NCBI GenBank assembly: GCA_035048815.1
Contig: JAUCBN010000049.1
Span: 2,673,501-2,737,500, forward strand
Origin: Abelmoschus esculentus
Taxonomy: Eukaryota > Streptophyta > Magnoliopsida > Malvales > Malvaceae
Reading direction: 5' to 3'
Length of the DNA: 64,000 nt
Of this stretch, positions 46,855 through 58,603 are shown piece by piece. Numbering within the stretch: the stretch's first letter is position 1; each line of letters opens with the position of its first letter. The notes below the pieces were generated by a model. The model was not told where the DNA came from and did not search any database. It saw only the letters and a list, made by a program, of their open reading frames with translations. The position numbers and the translations under genes are program-made.

Positions 46855-47082
46855 TTTTCATCAACATCCCATGAAATAAAAAATTTGATCATGGACTATA
46901 TATGCTCAGAAATGAACCAACAAGAAATGAACATAAGTGAAAAAATTATCCTTAAAACTTGAAAATAGAAAAAGAACCTTTGATTTTTAGAGAGAAACAT
47001 TCGAACTCCATTCTTCCATGCAAAGTCCAACATGGTTGACGACACACTATAGCTTCAAACATAACCGTATTGGATGTTATAC

Positions 47083-47104
47083 ATATATATATATATATAT
47101 ATAT
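47083..47104. repeat. (AT)n microsatellite
   Basis: About 11 AT units some 230 bp upstream of the hydrolase start codon; it may lie in or near its promoter. Confidence 0.95.
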
Positions 47105-47379
47105 TGGAAAAGGCATATATATATTTTAATAATATCTAACGTTTTTTACTAGTATAAATCTCATTAAAAAGAAATATTATACATTAAACTAAACAAAAAT
47201 ATCGTCACATGATTCGTATCTTAAAAAATGGGTTGAATTACAAAAACAAAAAATTAATAAAGAATAAACATTAGATCAGAAAGAATAAATTTTTAAACTA
47301 AAAAGGAAATATGAAATTTACACTATATATGAAATATATTATATATATAGTATAATATTAAAATATATTTTATATATGA

Positions 47380-47765
47380 AATTTTAATATCCGGATATTA
47401 AATATTTATATATTAAATATCAAAATGATAAATATTTTAATATCCAAAAAATTTTATGGGATATTTAATATTGAAATATTTTTATTCGAATATTTAATAT
47501 TCAAAATTTTTTATTAATATATTTAATATCCAAAAATTTAATATTTGAATATTTTAATTTGAATATTTAATATTTGAATACTTTTCTTAGAATATTTAAT
47601 ATTTGAATATTTTAATTTCAATATTTAATATTTGAATACTTTTATTAGAATATTTAATATTCGAATATTTTTATTTGAATATTTAATATCTGAATACTTT
47701 TATTAGAATATTTAATATCTGATTATTTTTATTTAATTATTTAATATTCATATATTTAATATTCT
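47380..47765. repeat. Degenerate array of GAATATTTAATATT units
   Basis: About ten units built on GAATATTTAATATT alternate with ACTTTTATTA and TATTTTTATTT spacers. A higher period of about 55 bp is suggested by recurring GAATACTTTTATTAGAAT. The units are near-palindromic, so the array could form many small hairpins. It lies upstream of the hydrolase gene. No gene is present. Confidence 0.7.
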
Positions 47766-48683
47766 AAAACGGATTAGGTTCGATTCGTCTTTCAACTATT
47801 TTTACTTTTTTCCTAACATTTAATATTTCAACTTGATTAGAGGAAAATAAATATTAAATAAAAATAAAAATCAGTTACCTAATCAAATGATGATATGTGT
47901 CACCATCAAATTGGATGATTAATTAAATTAAATTTAGGACCAAATTAATTTAATAAATAAATAATAGGGATTAAATATATAATTTTAAATTTTTTTTATT
48001 AATTGTTATGTCATTCTTTCATCAACCCTCCGTTTGAATTTTAACGTCAATGACCAAAATAAGTCAATTTAATAAGTTTAGTATCTTGATTGATAAGTTT
48101 GATAGGTCAATGATCAAAATAGATATCCCCAATTAGTTTAGTGATCACTAGAATAATTTGCCCTAAATATATTATTTTTCTTTAAAAATTATATACAAAT
48201 CACTCAATTAATATATCTATACAAACAAGTCATTCAATTAATATATTATTATAAATAGATCACTTAATTAACATATTGTTTTAAACATCTCACTTTGGTT
48301 AGAGAAATTTATATTTTAGATCAGCAAACTTAATATTTACTTTCGTTTACATCACAAATCTTAAAATTAAAAAAAATATATATCATTTAACTTTTATTAT
48401 TTATAATTTAAGTCATTTATATTAATAGTATTACATAATTTTAATAAAAAAATTGATACTTTTATTTATTATATTTTTGCATATTACTAATAAATAATAT
48501 TTAATTTATAATTTAAATATCTTTATTAAAATTTATAGGAAATTTAGTAATTTTTCTTTTGAATTTATTTAAATAAAATATATCAAAAATTCTTTATAGA
48601 AAAATTATTAAACATTATTTGATGATATGTGAAGATATGTTATATATAAGTATTAATTTTAATATTTTTGTTAGAATTATTTA

Positions 48684-51460
48684 TGTACGCCACAAAATAG
48701 GAATTAGAAGTTTAGTGAATCGATTTCGTTGATTTAGTCTAGTTCGAGATTAAATACTTAAAAAATAATTTTTTATCGAAATAAATTATGAAAAAATATC
48801 ATAAAATCATTATTTAATATATATTTCAATTTTTTCAACTCAATTTCAAAAATTTACCCTTGAATCACTAATATTTTGAAATTAGTGACTATTTTGTAAA
48901 AATTGAAAACTTCAGGGAAATTTTATAAAACTAAGCCAAAAATTTGTATCTTTCAAGGGCATTGATCCAATTGTAATACTAGTTGATCTAAGACTTTCAA
49001 GGGCCTATTTTAATAACTCATAACCCATAATTTTAATTAATAACCCAAATAACCTAATATTAATCCTAAAAACCTATTTTTCATCAAAACATAAACATAT
49101 TTTTTTAGAATTTCGACTTCTCCTCTTTTGGGCAGCCACTCCATCATCTTTTCAAAATTAAACACAAATATTTTCAATAAAAATTTGTTTGATTAATTCT
49201 TTATATTTTCTTCATCAAAATCTCTTCGTTTTTCTTCGATTTTTCTTGCTTTTAAACCTTGGAAGGAGGTTGGGTCAATTTGGAGGTGAGAATCATTCAA
49301 AACTATGAAACATAAAGATCTTTAATGAAATTCCTAAGTTCTTAGCTGATTGAAACAATCTTTAAAGTCTTGAATAAATAAAATAGGTTTTCTTGATAAA
49401 AAAAAATTCATTATTTTCTTGATTTTCGTTCAAGGATTTTACATGTCTAATTTTGATGCCTAAATACATAAATATTGAAGTTTTTAGATGTAACTAAGAT
49501 GTCTTTTAAGTATCTAATCTAGAACATAAGATTTAGGTGGTGTTTGGAGATATTTTGAGTGAGTTTCGGTTAGGTTTTATGGTATTTTTAGGGGTTGTCA
49601 TGTATTGGTCCGAATTGAGGGATATTTGGGTGAGTTTTAATGCACTAAAACCTCTAGTTTTGATGATTGAATCAGGTCAAGAGTTATAGGAACAAGTTTG
49701 AAGGAGATTGGAAAGACAAATTTCTTTTTTTGGGTGACTTGTCGAGCAAGTTTCGGTAAATCTGTGAGTGGATTGTGAGGGTTGCCTATTCGGAAAGATT
49801 TTAAATGTGTTTTCAAAGGTTTGAGAGTGTATGGAAGTTTTGAAAAACCTCTCTATACTCGGAATTAAATTTTAAAGTATTGCTTTCTTAAAGATTCACA
49901 TATTGTGTTTTGTTTTACTATGTGTTTTAGTCATGCTCATATTATACTTGTGCAAATGTGAATATGCATATGTTTTCAATGCTCATGATACTATTTTTAC
50001 AAAGTTTTTATTTGCTTATGATGCTCGCATGGTTTTGTTTTGAAAACATGAGAAAAGTGGGTTTTATCGGTTTATGCATTTGATGCATGTGTTAGTGGGA
50101 TGCATGTGGTTAATTCATTGTTTTGACTTAAAACTTGAGCAATGGTTTTGTTTTTTTATTGATTTATTATGTGATGGCTAAGAGGGATAAGTTGATCAAT
50201 TAATAGGATGGTAGTGCAATAAATATATAAAATGCGCACGTGTGAAATTTCTTAGTGATGCATTAAGGGGAGCTAATGCTGCGCAGTATAAGTGATTTTA
50301 TCGTATTCATGTTTACTAACTAACCCGGACATTAAGGTGAGTTTTAGCATGATGGAACTAGACCTCCATGTAACCTCGTTCAAGAGACCGAACGAGAGTC
50401 CGTTTATCCCAACGATTAGAAGTAATACTAATCGTATCACTAATACCAATATGGCCTAAAAGGTAAATGATTTTACTTTGCAATGAGAATTGCATGTGTT
50501 GTAAATTGTGCACAAGATTTTTGATTTAAACATTGCTATAAGTAGAATATAAGATTTTTGTTTTGCTTATTAAGCATGTGTTTTCAAAAAAGTATTTTGA
50601 AAAGGTTTTGTGGCTTGCGAGCCATAGACACTTGTTGATTTTCTAAAGATGGCCTTGTTAGCCATGAATGTTTTTCAAAGAGCATGACTTGATTTTTAAA
50701 TTGCTAAAATTGATTTAATATGGGTTGCATTGCAAGGAATTTTTATACTTGTTTTTATTCACTCACTAAGCTTATGTTTACCCTCTCATTTACCTTACAA
50801 TGCAGAGTAAATAATGTTGAGGCAATAAAGAAAAGCAAGGATTCAAGTAAACGTCAAGTGAAAGATTAAGTATGTCTTTACAACATTAGTAGTAGTGAGA
50901 GAGAAATAAGGATTGGATTTCATACTGAGAATAATGTTTATGTTATTATTCTTTCAATGGCTATAATGATCATCACTATTAATGTTAGCTTTGTGACATT
51001 GAATCTGCCTTTGGTACTTATGTTCTGATATTACAATAAAGTAATTGAAGTCGATTTAAAATATCTTTGAGTATGATTTTGTTGTTGCTTAATATTAGAA
51101 GTATGCTCCTGATGTTGATATATTTTCTAGGTTGATATGCATCTTGAAATATGCATATGTTAATCTATGTTATGAATTTCTATCTAGGATGATTTGCATC
51201 TAGATAACATGTTGTGATATGTGGTTTAGGTCCTTATATCGTGTTCTATTAAATTAGGAATCGTTTCTTAATGGTTTCCGCTACAAATAAACGCAGTCAT
51301 CGCATGAATATGTAGGATATAAATAAAACATATAGATAAGATAAAAAATAGTAGTAAAATTTTAGGGTTATTTATCGGGATAAGTCTCCTGGTTAGCTTC
51401 AGTATTCCCCGTGTAGCTCGTTCGATTCGATTTGTGTCTAGACCGGGTTGAGGGGTTATA
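48684..51460 (+). mobile_element. Solo LTR, 2777 bp, TSD ATTTA
   Basis: It begins TGTACGCCACAAAATAGG and ends GAGGGGTTATA (a changed TTACA), with ATTTA at 48679-48683 and 51461-51465. The length and both ends match the inverse of the solo LTR at 33561-36350: TTAGAAGTTTAGTG near the start corresponds to TTAGTAGTTTGAGTG there, and TATTCCCCGTGTA near the end to TATTCCCCGTATA. No coding domains. It therefore belongs to the same family, in opposite orientation. Internal features include GACCGAACGAGAGTCCG near 50390. Confidence 0.82.
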
Positions 51461-51465
51461 ATTTA

Positions 51466-52290
51466 ACAATGTTATTATAAGTGATTTATTTTATTAATAA
51501 TAAAAATTGAATAATACGATTTGCTTAAATTAAAGGCATACGATGTAAATAGAAATAAATATTAGGTTTAGTAAAAAATATAAATTATTTTTTTGATTAT
51601 AAATATATCACTTTATAATAATATTTTTAATCTTAAAACTTATTTATTTTATTATAATTTAATAAATTTAATTATTTATATTTAAAACACATGAACTCCG
51701 TGATGGTCAACAAAAGTTTACAAGTCAAAAGACACCATTAATAAATTTGTGTGGAGATTAAATGGTTATTTGGTTTTGTTCGAAATCTTTGAAATTTGTA
51801 CAATATTATTGTGGAACTATAAATAATTTTGTCTTTTAGCATTTGAAACTAATAATTTAAATGTTGATAGAATTGTGATAGAGATTTCGATAACTCTTTT
51901 CAATGTCCTTATTCTCCGTAATCTTATGAATTTGAACTTAAAGAAATAATTGTGAGACATATTAAAAGAGCGACTAATGGCGTTTGCTTAAATTTATTGT
52001 ATAGTACAAATTGACTCTGTTGTTTTTACTAAGTCACTAACGAAAGCTGTTGAATCCTTACTAAAAGTTATGTACACTTAAATTTAATTACGATTTTTAT
52101 ATTAAAAATATTTTTTTTATCTTATAAAAAGACAATGAATCTGAAAATTGTGAACAAAAAGCAACCACATTTTATTATATCTTTTTCAAATTCTCAAAAA
52201 AAACTTTGTACTTATTCTTATTGGGTCCCCAAATTTGAATCCTTTAAAGAACTCCCTCCTTTCTTCATATCTTTTTTTATCACAATATCT
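51466..52290. other. Spacer; right part is probably the promoter of the coiled-coil gene
   Basis: AT-rich without open frames to about 52080. The 200 bp before 52291 continue, once the element at 52296-57425 is removed, directly into the leader of the coiled-coil gene at 57431. TATCTTATAAAAAG near 52113 could be part of that promoter. Confidence 0.45.
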
Positions 52291-52295
52291 TCGTT

Positions 52296-52559
52296 TGATA
52301 TCTATCGTTTTTTAAATTTTCTTTTAAAATCTGATATAGCCATTAGACCTACCAGCTCTTTTAATTTTTGTTATTTTGTTTTTTATGTAAAAGAGAATAC
52401 GGTACTGTTTAATTTAACTTTTAAGGGTGGTTATCAAGAGAGAAAGGCATGTCATTTATATTGAGAAATTTTTTGTCTTCCTTAATCAATTTTCTCTCTT
52501 TCTGTCAAATATGTCTTAAGTCTTCCTCTATTTTTTTCTTGAGTTTTCTATTACTATCA
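52296..52559 (+). repeat. Chromovirus copy 1, 5' LTR
   Basis: Starts TGATATCTATCG and ends TTCTATTACTATCA. It contains CTTTTAAGGGTGGTTA, also found in the 3' copy, and a T/C-rich end. Confidence 0.9.
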
Positions 52560-52560
52560 A

Positions 52561-52572
52561 TGGTATCAGAGC
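52561..52572 (+). promoter_or_regulatory. Primer-binding site, copy 1
   Basis: TGGTATCAGAGC, an exact match to the usual initiator tRNA-Met site, one base after the LTR. Confidence 0.92.
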
Positions 52573-52589
52573 TTCCTTTCCTAGACATG

Positions 52590-55500
52590 GTGGACGGCGT
52601 TCAGACACGTTTCCAGTAAGAAGCATCTCGACTATAATACGATTTTCGTGACCTAAAAAAAAGATTGAAAGATAAGATTGAGCAAGTTTTGATTGATAAG
52701 GTGGTTGATGTTCTATCGGTGGTTCGTGATTTGAAACTTATGGTCGAGAAGTTACTGAATATGCAAACCAATACCTGGTTGCACCTAGGCTTTTGGGTAA
52801 AGGTCCTGTCGATGGTGTTCCACCTGAAGTTCTTTGTGTTCAACCAGCAGTTCTTTCTTCCAGTGGTGATGTTAGCAAACAGGATGAGGTTATTATCGTG
52901 GGTGAATCCTCCTCGAAGAGTTACAAGTTGAAATGTCCAACATTTGATGGCTCTAATTTTCGTGATTGGTGGTCCAAGTTAGAGCAATTTTTTCTACCGA
53001 ATATGTTTCAAACCAGTCCAAGGTGAAATTGGTCATTCTATATTTGGAGGAAAAGGCCTTGCGGTGGCACCACTTTTTTTTCGCAATCATGGTGGCATTG
53101 ATAACATTACTTAAGAGCCTTACTTTAAACTGATGATAGACAGATTTGCACCGGATGAATTTGAAGATCCCATAGGGGAACTAGTTTCCTTGCAGCACAC
53201 ATCTTCTTTGGATCAATACTATGTTAATTTTGTAAGTATTCTCAACCACATTCGTCACTATGAAACACATGCTATGATTATCTTTACTAAAAATCTGAAA
53301 TAGGAGATAGGTCAATACATCAGAATTTTTCAACCCAAAGATTTAATGGATGCTTTGAGGCTAGCTTTGCATTTTTAGCATATTGTTTTGGGAATAAAAA
53401 TTTAGGTCTTACAGGAAGATCTACTCTTTTTTTTTCCCTAACTCACCTTCCAATTTTAATCGAGTTAGCACTAATGTTCCTTTGAGAACCGCCCATACAC
53501 CTCCTTTGGTGCAAAAGAGTTTAGTATCCAACTCCTCAGTAGCTTCCATAGTGAAGAAGGGTGTCACCCCTACTAGCAATGGACGTGAAAAATTATCTCC
53601 ACTGGAGCTTGAGGAGAGGAGACGCCAGAGATTATGCTTCTGGTGCCCTGCCAAATTTAGTCTTGGGCATAAGTGCACCAGGTCTCATTTGTACAAACTA
53701 TTAGTCGATGGAACTAAGGGAACAATGAGAAGGATGCGTTTGTTGACTGTGAAGAAAATTTCAAACCTGAATTTAGTAAATAACTTGCTGCTGATATTCC
53801 ATTGTTTTCTTTACAGGCAATGTGGGGTTCCATAAGAGGTAATACTATGAAGTTGTTAGTCTCTTAGTAAGCTGAAGCTCATTGCTATAGTTGATACATG
53901 CATTATCCACAATTTTCTGAGTTTGAGAGTGACCAAATTGATTGGGTTACCTGTGGAACAAAAGCATCAGTTATAAGTTACTATTGCTGATGGGGAAATT
54001 TACAGACATTGGGTTGTGTAAAGTTGTTACTTCGTAGACACAAGACCATGCTTTTTGCATAGATTTTTTAGTTCTGCTCTTACATGGTTATGATATGGTT
54101 CTCGAAATACATGATTGGTTTCTCTAGGATTGATTCATTGGGATTTTGCAAAGCTTAAGAAGTGGTTTTAAGTGGTTGGGAATAAAATATGCTTGGAAGG
54201 ATTAGCTCCTAAACCAACTCAGGTGATGGATAATTCTAAAAGGAAAAAATTGTTGAAGGGGAATAGCTTGGTCCTTGGAATGACTTTATTCACGGTCAAC
54301 CAACACAAGAAAGTGAACTTAGAGAAGAGAGGACTTACTCTGGAATTACAACAATTTTTGGAGGAGTGGAGTGAGGTATTCCAAGAACCCAAGGAATTAT
54401 CTTTTTGGAGAGGACATGAGCATAAAATTCCTCTTCAAGATGAGAAAATTTTGGTTAAGCTAAAACTCTATGGATACCCAGCTGTACAAAAAAATGAATA
54501 AAAAATTAGTGCAAAAGATGTTAAAGGCTGGAGTGATAAGGGACAATGTGAGTTCATTTGCTTCTCCTATTGTCATGGTAAAGAAGAAATATGGTTCATG
54601 GAGGCTTTGCATTAAATATAGGCAATTGAACAAACTAACCATCAAAGATAAATTCTCCATCCTCATTATTGTAGAATTGTTGGATAAGTTAGGAGTAGCC
54701 AATTTTTTCTCAAAATTGGACCTTAGATCCGGGTACCTCCAAATTAGAATGTGTGAAGAAGACATCTATAAAAAAAATTAGAACCCATGAGGGTCACTAT
54801 GAATTTTTGATGATGCCCTTTGGGCTTAGAAATGCTCCCTCCACATTCCAAGGACTCATGAATTCAGTATTCAAAGCTTTATTAAGAAAGATAATTTTGA
54901 TATTTTTTATGACATGTTCATTCAAGGTGCTAGAGTGATAACATGATCAATTTGAGGGAGGTGTTAGAGTTACTTAAGCAGCATAAGTTGCATGCTAAAA
55001 GGTCAAAATACACCTTTAGAGCTACTGAAATGGACTACTTGGGATACACCATCTCACATGGAAAAATTTTCATGGATAAGAAAAAGGTATAATGCATCTT
55101 GGATTGGCCAACTCCTACCTGCATCAAAGAATTGAGAGAATTCCTAAGATTATCAGGATACTACAGAAGATTTGTAAAGAACTATGGGGGCTTGGCTAAA
55201 CCTCTCACTGATTTACTAAAGAAAAATGCATGGGAATGGACTCAAAAGGCTGATGAAGCATTAGAAAATATTAAAAGGACCATTACTACAACTCTAGTAC
55301 TAGCATTACCAGACTTCTAGTAGCAATTTGTTATTGATATTGATCTATCAGTTTGTGGAGTAGGTGCAGTCTTAATGTAGAATGGAAGACCTCTTGCTTG
55401 CTTTTCAAAAGGCTTGAGAAAGAAGCATCAAGCAATGTCTATATATGAGAAAGAGATGTTAGTTGCCTTGCTAGCAGTCAAGAAATGGTCTCCCTACCTT

Positions 55501-57132
55501 GTGGGTCGACACTTCAAAATAAACACCGATCATCAGAGTTTAAGGTTCCTTGAAGGTAACCAAGCTACTAATTCAGCTCAACAAATGTGAGTAGCCAAAA
55601 TGATGAGCTATGACTATGAATTAGTGTATAGAAAAGGGGTGAACAATATATTGGTTGATACCTTATCTAGGAATCCTCACTTTGAATTAGTTGTGCAGTG
55701 AGCAACGACATTGATACTACCTGGGTGGATAAAAATTTTCAGTCTAAGGAAAATGATATAAAGATCCAGAAGTTAATTAAGTAATTGTTTCAGGATAATA
55801 CTTCTCACCCAAAATATTATTGACATGGAAAAATCCTTAAGAGAAAGGGTAGGCTAGTTGTTGGTAATGATGTGGAACTCAGGAAACAACTCGTAGAATT
55901 ATTTCACTTTGGTTCCTTAAGTGGTCATTCAGGGAAAAAGTCATTAATAAGAGAACGTCATCAGCTTTGTATTAAAAGAGAATGAAGAAATCTGTTAGAA
56001 ATTAGGTGAGAGAATGTTCAATTTCCCAGTAATATAAATATGTCAATCATCTTAAATCTAGCTTACAGCAATCACTTCCAATTCTAGAGAGAGCTTGGTC
56101 TTCCATAAGTATGGATTTTATAGAAGGCTTACCTAAGTCTAAATCTTATGATATAATTTTTATGGTGGTTAATAGACTTACTAAATATGCACATTTCATG
56201 CTCCTTTCTCATCCATTTATTGTTCGGGAGTGGCTCAGGTATTTCTAGACAATGTCTTCAAGTTGCATGGAGCTCTAGAAACTATAATTTGTGACAGGGA
56301 TAAAGTCTTTATGAGTAGGTTTTTGGAAGAAACTTTTCAACAAGTTGAGAACCAGAATTACTCCTTCAACTGTCTACCATCCAGAAACAGATGGACAGAC
56401 AAAAATGGAAAATATATGCTTTTGAAGTGTATGGTGGGGGACACCTAGAGAATGGAGCAAGTGGATTTCCTTGATCGAATAGTGGTATAACTACTATTAT
56501 CATTCTGCCATTAATACCACATCCTTCGAAGCTTTGTATGACCAAGAGCCTGTTGTGCACATTCTTTATTGGGATAAAGAATCTTCAATTGCTAGTGTGA
56601 ACAAAAGCTTATAGACTAGGGAAACAACTTTGAGAGTGCTGAAATTTTATTTGAAAAGAACTAGTGACAATAAAAAAAAAAACATGTTGATAAAAGAAAA
56701 ATGGAAAAAGAATTTTTCACTGATGATTAGGTTTACTTAAAGTTGCAACCATATAGGCAACAGTCTGTCTATACAAGGAGATGTCACAAGCTATCATCTA
56801 GGTGGTTTGGACCCTAACTCATAATTGATAAGATTAGCAAAGTTGCTTACAAGTTGTAGCTCCCACCAGAATCTAAATTGCATCCTACCTTCCATGTTTC
56901 TCAATTAAAGAAACATATTGGTTCAACTCTATTTCAGTCTGATTTTCCATTCTTAGGATCAGATAAAATAATTATCAAGGAGCCCCTGATGATACTTGAC
57001 AGAAGAACGGTGAAGAAAGGGAACATGGCTGTCACAGAAGTGCTTGTTGAATGGACTAACTCCTTCTTAGAAAATGCTACATAGGAAAATTTCTACAAGC
57101 TTCAACAAGATTTTTCTAATTTCAATCCTTGA
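52590..57132 (+). pseudogene. Decayed gag-pol of chromovirus copy 1
   Basis: All domains are present in order but broken by many stops and frameshifts. Gag: KLKCPTFDGSNFRDWWSKLE near 52927, then the Cys motif CFWCPAKFSLGHKC near 53636. Protease: faint around 53880-54120. RT: SSFASPIVMVKKKYGSWRLC near 54552, FSKLDLRSGYLQIRM near 54707 and MMPFGLRNAPSTFQGLMN near 54810 (the YxDD region that should follow has been lost or altered near 54900). RNase H from about 55320 (YEKEMLVALLAVKKW near 55450). Integrase from about 55900, with IICDRDKVFMSRF near 56287. Chromodomain-like tail VTEVLVEWTNSFLENAT near 57030. It cannot encode active proteins. Confidence 0.9.
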
Positions 57133-57149
57133 GGACAAGGATGCTCTAC

Positions 57150-57162
57150 AGGAAGGGAGTAT
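57150..57162 (+). promoter_or_regulatory. Polypurine tract, copy 1
   Basis: AGGAAGGGAGTAT directly precedes the 3' LTR. Copy 2 has the related AAGGGGGAAGTAT in the same place, supporting the assignment. Confidence 0.8.
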
Positions 57163-57425
57163 TGGTATCTATCATTTTTTGAATTTTCTTTTAAAATCTA
57201 ATATAACCGTTAGAACTTTCAGCTATTTTAATTTCTGTTATTTTTTTATGTAAGAGAGAATACGATACCGTTTAGTTTAGCTTTTAAGGGTGGTTACCGA
57301 GAGAGAAGGGCATGCCATTTGTGTTGATAAATTTCTTTGTCTTCCTTAATCAATTTTCTCTCTTTCTCTCTGAATTTGTCTTATGTCTCCTCCATTTTCT
57401 TTTTTCGAGTTTTCTACTGTTATCA
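57163..57425 (+). repeat. Chromovirus copy 1, 3' LTR
   Basis: Starts TGGTATCTATCATTTTTTG and ends TTTCTACTGTTATCA. The second base pair of the usual TG start is kept (TG), and the TSD TCGTT follows. Confidence 0.9.
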
Positions 57426-58270
57426 TCGTTCTCTACTATAAAATTCCACCTTTCAAGATTCTAATCCTTCTCCAATACTGCCAAGAATGGCCAGAAAGAA
57501 ATCTACCCATAAATCCAAACTTCCCAAGCAAAAAAATCCATCTCGAAAAATTTAAGAACCTGTGGAAGACTCTACTTTTATGGAATCTTCAATCACTTTG
57601 GGAGGCCAACCTTCCATGGCAGACACTAATCAAAAGGCTCAAAATCTTCTATTTCTTAACGTTTTTCTTGTCAAGAAGGCTAATGAGAAGAGAAAACAAA
57701 TTGAATACTTAGTTCAAGCCAATGAGGCCCTTGATGCTGAGTTGAATCAACGTATGAGCTTGGAGTTGCAAAACGGGCTACTTAGGGTTTAGATGGAAAA
57801 TCATGTGAAGGAAATGGGTGCTGAGACAGAAAGGGTGATTACGACGTTGGATGGTCGAGTGAATGAATTGATGGGTGATCTTGACAATGAGAGAGAAAGG
57901 TTGAGTTTGGTTTGTAAAGAGAGAAATTTGGCAAGAAGTGATTTTGAGTTGTAGGTTAAAGAGGGTAGTTTGATGAAAGAGAAGATTGCATGAATGGAGT
58001 AAAATCAGAGGAAATTAGGAAACTGAAAGTGGAATGTGATAGGTTTCTTAGGGAGAGAGGAATTGAAGAATGTGAAGAGCTCCATGGAGATGGAGAAAGA
58101 TTTTTTGGAGAAGAACATTGAAGATATGGTCTAAGATGTTAAAACTTTGAGAAGAAAGATTAAAACGTTTGAGAAGGAGAAGAAAGTGATTCAAATTGAG
58201 AAAAATGAACAAAGACTGAAGATTGATGTGTTGGAAAAAGAAATAACGGAATTGAGTGAGGTTGTGTTGA

Positions 58271-58574
58271 TGTCAATGGATGAACTGAAAGACTGTCAGA
58301 GATTAGAAGCAAGAATAAGAAATGACAGAGATAGAAGAAGAAGAAGAAGAAGAAGAAGAAGAGAGAAAGTTAGGAAGATAAAACTCTCTTCATTACTCAG
58401 CATAAGGGATATAATGGCCCTACGGCCCCCTTTAAAACCCGAGGGTCAGAAACGACCTCGTTTCGCTGTAACGAAAGAAAAACAGAAACGCATCGTATCA
58501 TTAATTTGATAACGGTCATAACAGAAAACTCAAAATTAAATAAAAATAAAACCAGCTCACTCCAGCTAATGACA
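58271..58574 (-). repeat. Chromovirus copy 2, 3' LTR (left)
   Basis: 304 bp. It contains the longer GAA tract (58334-58362) and GGCCCTACGGCCCCC where the other LTR has GGCCCTACAGACCCC. On the minus strand this is the 3' LTR. Confidence 0.93.
58334..58362. repeat. (GAA)n microsatellite in the LTR
   Basis: About nine GAA units against four to five in the other LTR at 63468-63480; this length change is the main difference between the two LTRs. Confidence 0.9.
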
Positions 58575-58590
58575 ATACTTCCCCCTTAAG
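58575..58590 (-). promoter_or_regulatory. Polypurine tract, copy 2
   Basis: On the minus strand CTTAAGGGGGAAGTAT directly precedes the 3' LTR. This is the expected site of plus-strand priming. Confidence 0.85.
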
Positions 58591-58603
58591 ACAATCCTTG
58601 TCC

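Larger units (their letters stand above)
46855..48683. other. AT-rich spacer upstream of the nucleoside hydrolase
   Basis: It contains the presumed promoter and leader of the hydrolase (46855-47060; no reliable TATA box among many AT stretches), the AT microsatellite and the TTTAATATT array listed separately, and undefined AT-rich sequence to 48683. A repeat-like patch at 47990-48180 has AAAATAAGTCAATTTAATAA-type sequence but no ends that I can fix. Confidence 0.45.
52296..57425 (+). mobile_element. Ty3/gypsy chromovirus copy 1, TSD TCGTT
   Basis: The LTRs are 52296-52559 (264 bp) and 57163-57425 (263 bp), both flanked on the outside by TCGTT (52291-52295 and 57426-57430). The primer site is at 52561 and a purine tract lies before the 3' LTR. 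The order gag, protease, RT, RNase H, integrase, chromodomain-like tail identifies a Ty3/gypsy chromovirus. Short LTRs and a 5.1-kb length suggest the Reina branch (inference). By hand alignment the two LTRs differ at roughly one base in nine, so it is an old copy. It lies about 60 bp upstream of the coiled-coil gene's start codon. Confidence 0.92.

Noticed and set aside
58147..58509. 120-codon open frame with an Arg run
   Set aside because: It reads from the coiled-coil gene across the insertion point into the chromovirus LTR and its GAA repeat, so it is a chance fusion.
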